Shown here one piece after another: positions 63,368 to 64,000 of a stretch of 64,000 nt of DNA. The DNA is from Phoronis australis (taxonomy: Eukaryota; Phoronida; Phoronidae). A program made the translations under genes and the position numbers. Each line of letters opens with the position of its first letter. Within the stretch, counting starts at the first letter, position 1. The notes beneath the pieces were generated by a model that saw nothing but the letters and a program-made list of their open reading frames with translations, had not been told where the DNA came from and did not search any database. The DNA lies in contig NMRA01000003.1 in assembly GCA_002633005.1 (NCBI GenBank), positions 1,576,860 through 1,640,859 on the forward strand, in the 5' to 3' direction.

Positions 63368-63563
63368 ATGGTCTGCCCAGACGCTTTGAATGTCCTACCA
63401 CAAACTGATTTGAACATGCATGCCATTAAAAAATTCAGCAATTGGAAGAGAAAGACACCTGTACAACTGTTGGGCAACGATGCATTTAAAAGTTCTTGTG
63501 AGAGTATCAGTGAGAGGGATGAGTTGACCGACAAAGTGGATGTCAAACCCCCGGTACTCCCTT
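63368..63563 (+). CDS. Candidate alternative first exon (1c)
   Basis: The ATG sits in a near-ideal context (GCCATGG). The 65 full codons begin MVCPDALNVLPQTDLN, include IKKFSNWKRKTPVQLLG and SSCESISERDELTD, and end with PPVLP before the strong donor GTAAGTGTT at 63564 (phase 1). The composition looks coding. Joining its last T to the first bases GA of exon 5 would give TGA, so this exon must splice to a later exon, or exon 5 or this model is wrong. It could also begin a separate gene. The family is not recognised. Confidence 0.55.
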
Positions 63564-63583
63564 GTAAGTGTTGTGCTTAGTGT

Positions 63584-63765
63584 TACCGTAATCGTTCGGG
63601 TTAACGCCCATGCTCAGTTAACCGCCCACCCCCTACTTTAGGTGAATTTCGATTTAACCGCCCACTGCTCGGTTAACCGCCCCCCTGCTATTTTTGAAGA
63701 TTTCCAATTAACCGCCCACTGCTCGGTTAACCGCCCATCCCCTACTTTTGACGATTGGTGATTAC
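63584..63765. mobile_element. Palindromic MITE family, one-ended copy
   Basis: Begins with the same TACCGTAATCGTTCGGGTTA as 2114-2276 and contains two to three TTAACCGCCCACTGCTCGG..TTAACCGCCC units about 54 bp apart, but lacks the right inverted terminus. It starts 20 bp after the donor of exon 1c, so it lies at the extreme 5' end of that intron. Confidence 0.8.
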
Positions 63766-63976
63766 CGCCCTGTGCTAATAGGAAACGCGAATCCCCGACC
63801 TTTTAGATTAAGATCGATGATAACATTGAGTGCAACGACGGCCTCAGAGACCGCGGTTTAGCAATGTGAATTATGATACCAGTAACAAATTATTGTAACG
63901 GGTCATCGATTAACTTCAAAATGTAATACTTGAACACTTTGTCACTTTCTTTTCTTCTCATGTTCGCAAACTTTAG

Positions 63977-64000
63977 GAACCGCGCTGGCGTCTACACCTC
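63977..64000 (+). CDS. Main gene, coding exon 5 (start, cut by window)
   Basis: After the acceptor with pyrimidine tract TCACTTTCTTTTCTTCTC and CTTTAG, two bases (GA) complete Gly from exon 4, then ACC GCG CTG GCG TCT ACA CCT gives TALASTP, and C is left over at the window end. Frame agreement with exon 4 is the only support. Only 24 bp are visible. Confidence 0.5.

Overview
This window looks like a stretch of a large, AT-rich animal genome, probably a marine invertebrate. The signs are small coding exons with GT..AG borders, introns of up to about 32 kb, many decayed dispersed repeats, tRNA-derived and hairpin elements, a LINE reverse-transcriptase remnant, and assembly Ns. I see no operons, ribosome-binding sites or prokaryotic coding density. 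The LINE and repeat style would fit an invertebrate deuterostome or a lophotrochozoan; the phylum cannot be fixed from sequence alone.

Two genes are supported, both on the + strand. The first contributes only its last coding exon (1027-1185). The second, with five candidate coding exons, spans most of the window: exon 1 (11921-12054), exon 2 (19469-19609), exon 3 (51896-52128), exon 4 (55827-55934) and the start of exon 5 (63977-64000). Every junction keeps one open frame of about 213 residues, and the gene continues past the window. Two further coding starts look like alternative first exons: 31312-31430, which joins exon 3 in frame, and 63368-63563, which has a strong start context and donor but would create a stop if joined to exon 5. 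The encoded N-terminal region is acidic, then basic and Ser/Lys/Pro-rich, so probably disordered and phospho-regulated. I do not recognise the family.

The rest is intron and intergenic DNA filled with repeats. Intron 1 holds a 3.26 kb transposon-like element with ~520 bp terminal inverted repeats flanked by TTAA (12395-15653), abutting a LINE fragment (15654-16740). The 32 kb intron 2 holds repeats of several dispersed families, a decayed minus-strand coding-like patch (25671-26632), an alternative first exon and a 2.05 kb direct tandem duplication (32622-36708) whose junction is a single N. Introns 3 and 4 hold hairpin elements, tRNA-derived SINEs and a repeat-rich region around 58-60 kb. 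A palindromic GTTAACCGCCC element occurs as a complete copy at 2114-2276 and as a one-ended copy at 63584-63765.

Most of what is biologically novel here concerns mobile elements and alternative promoters rather than a multi-gene system. I found no defence system, gene cluster or other multi-gene system.
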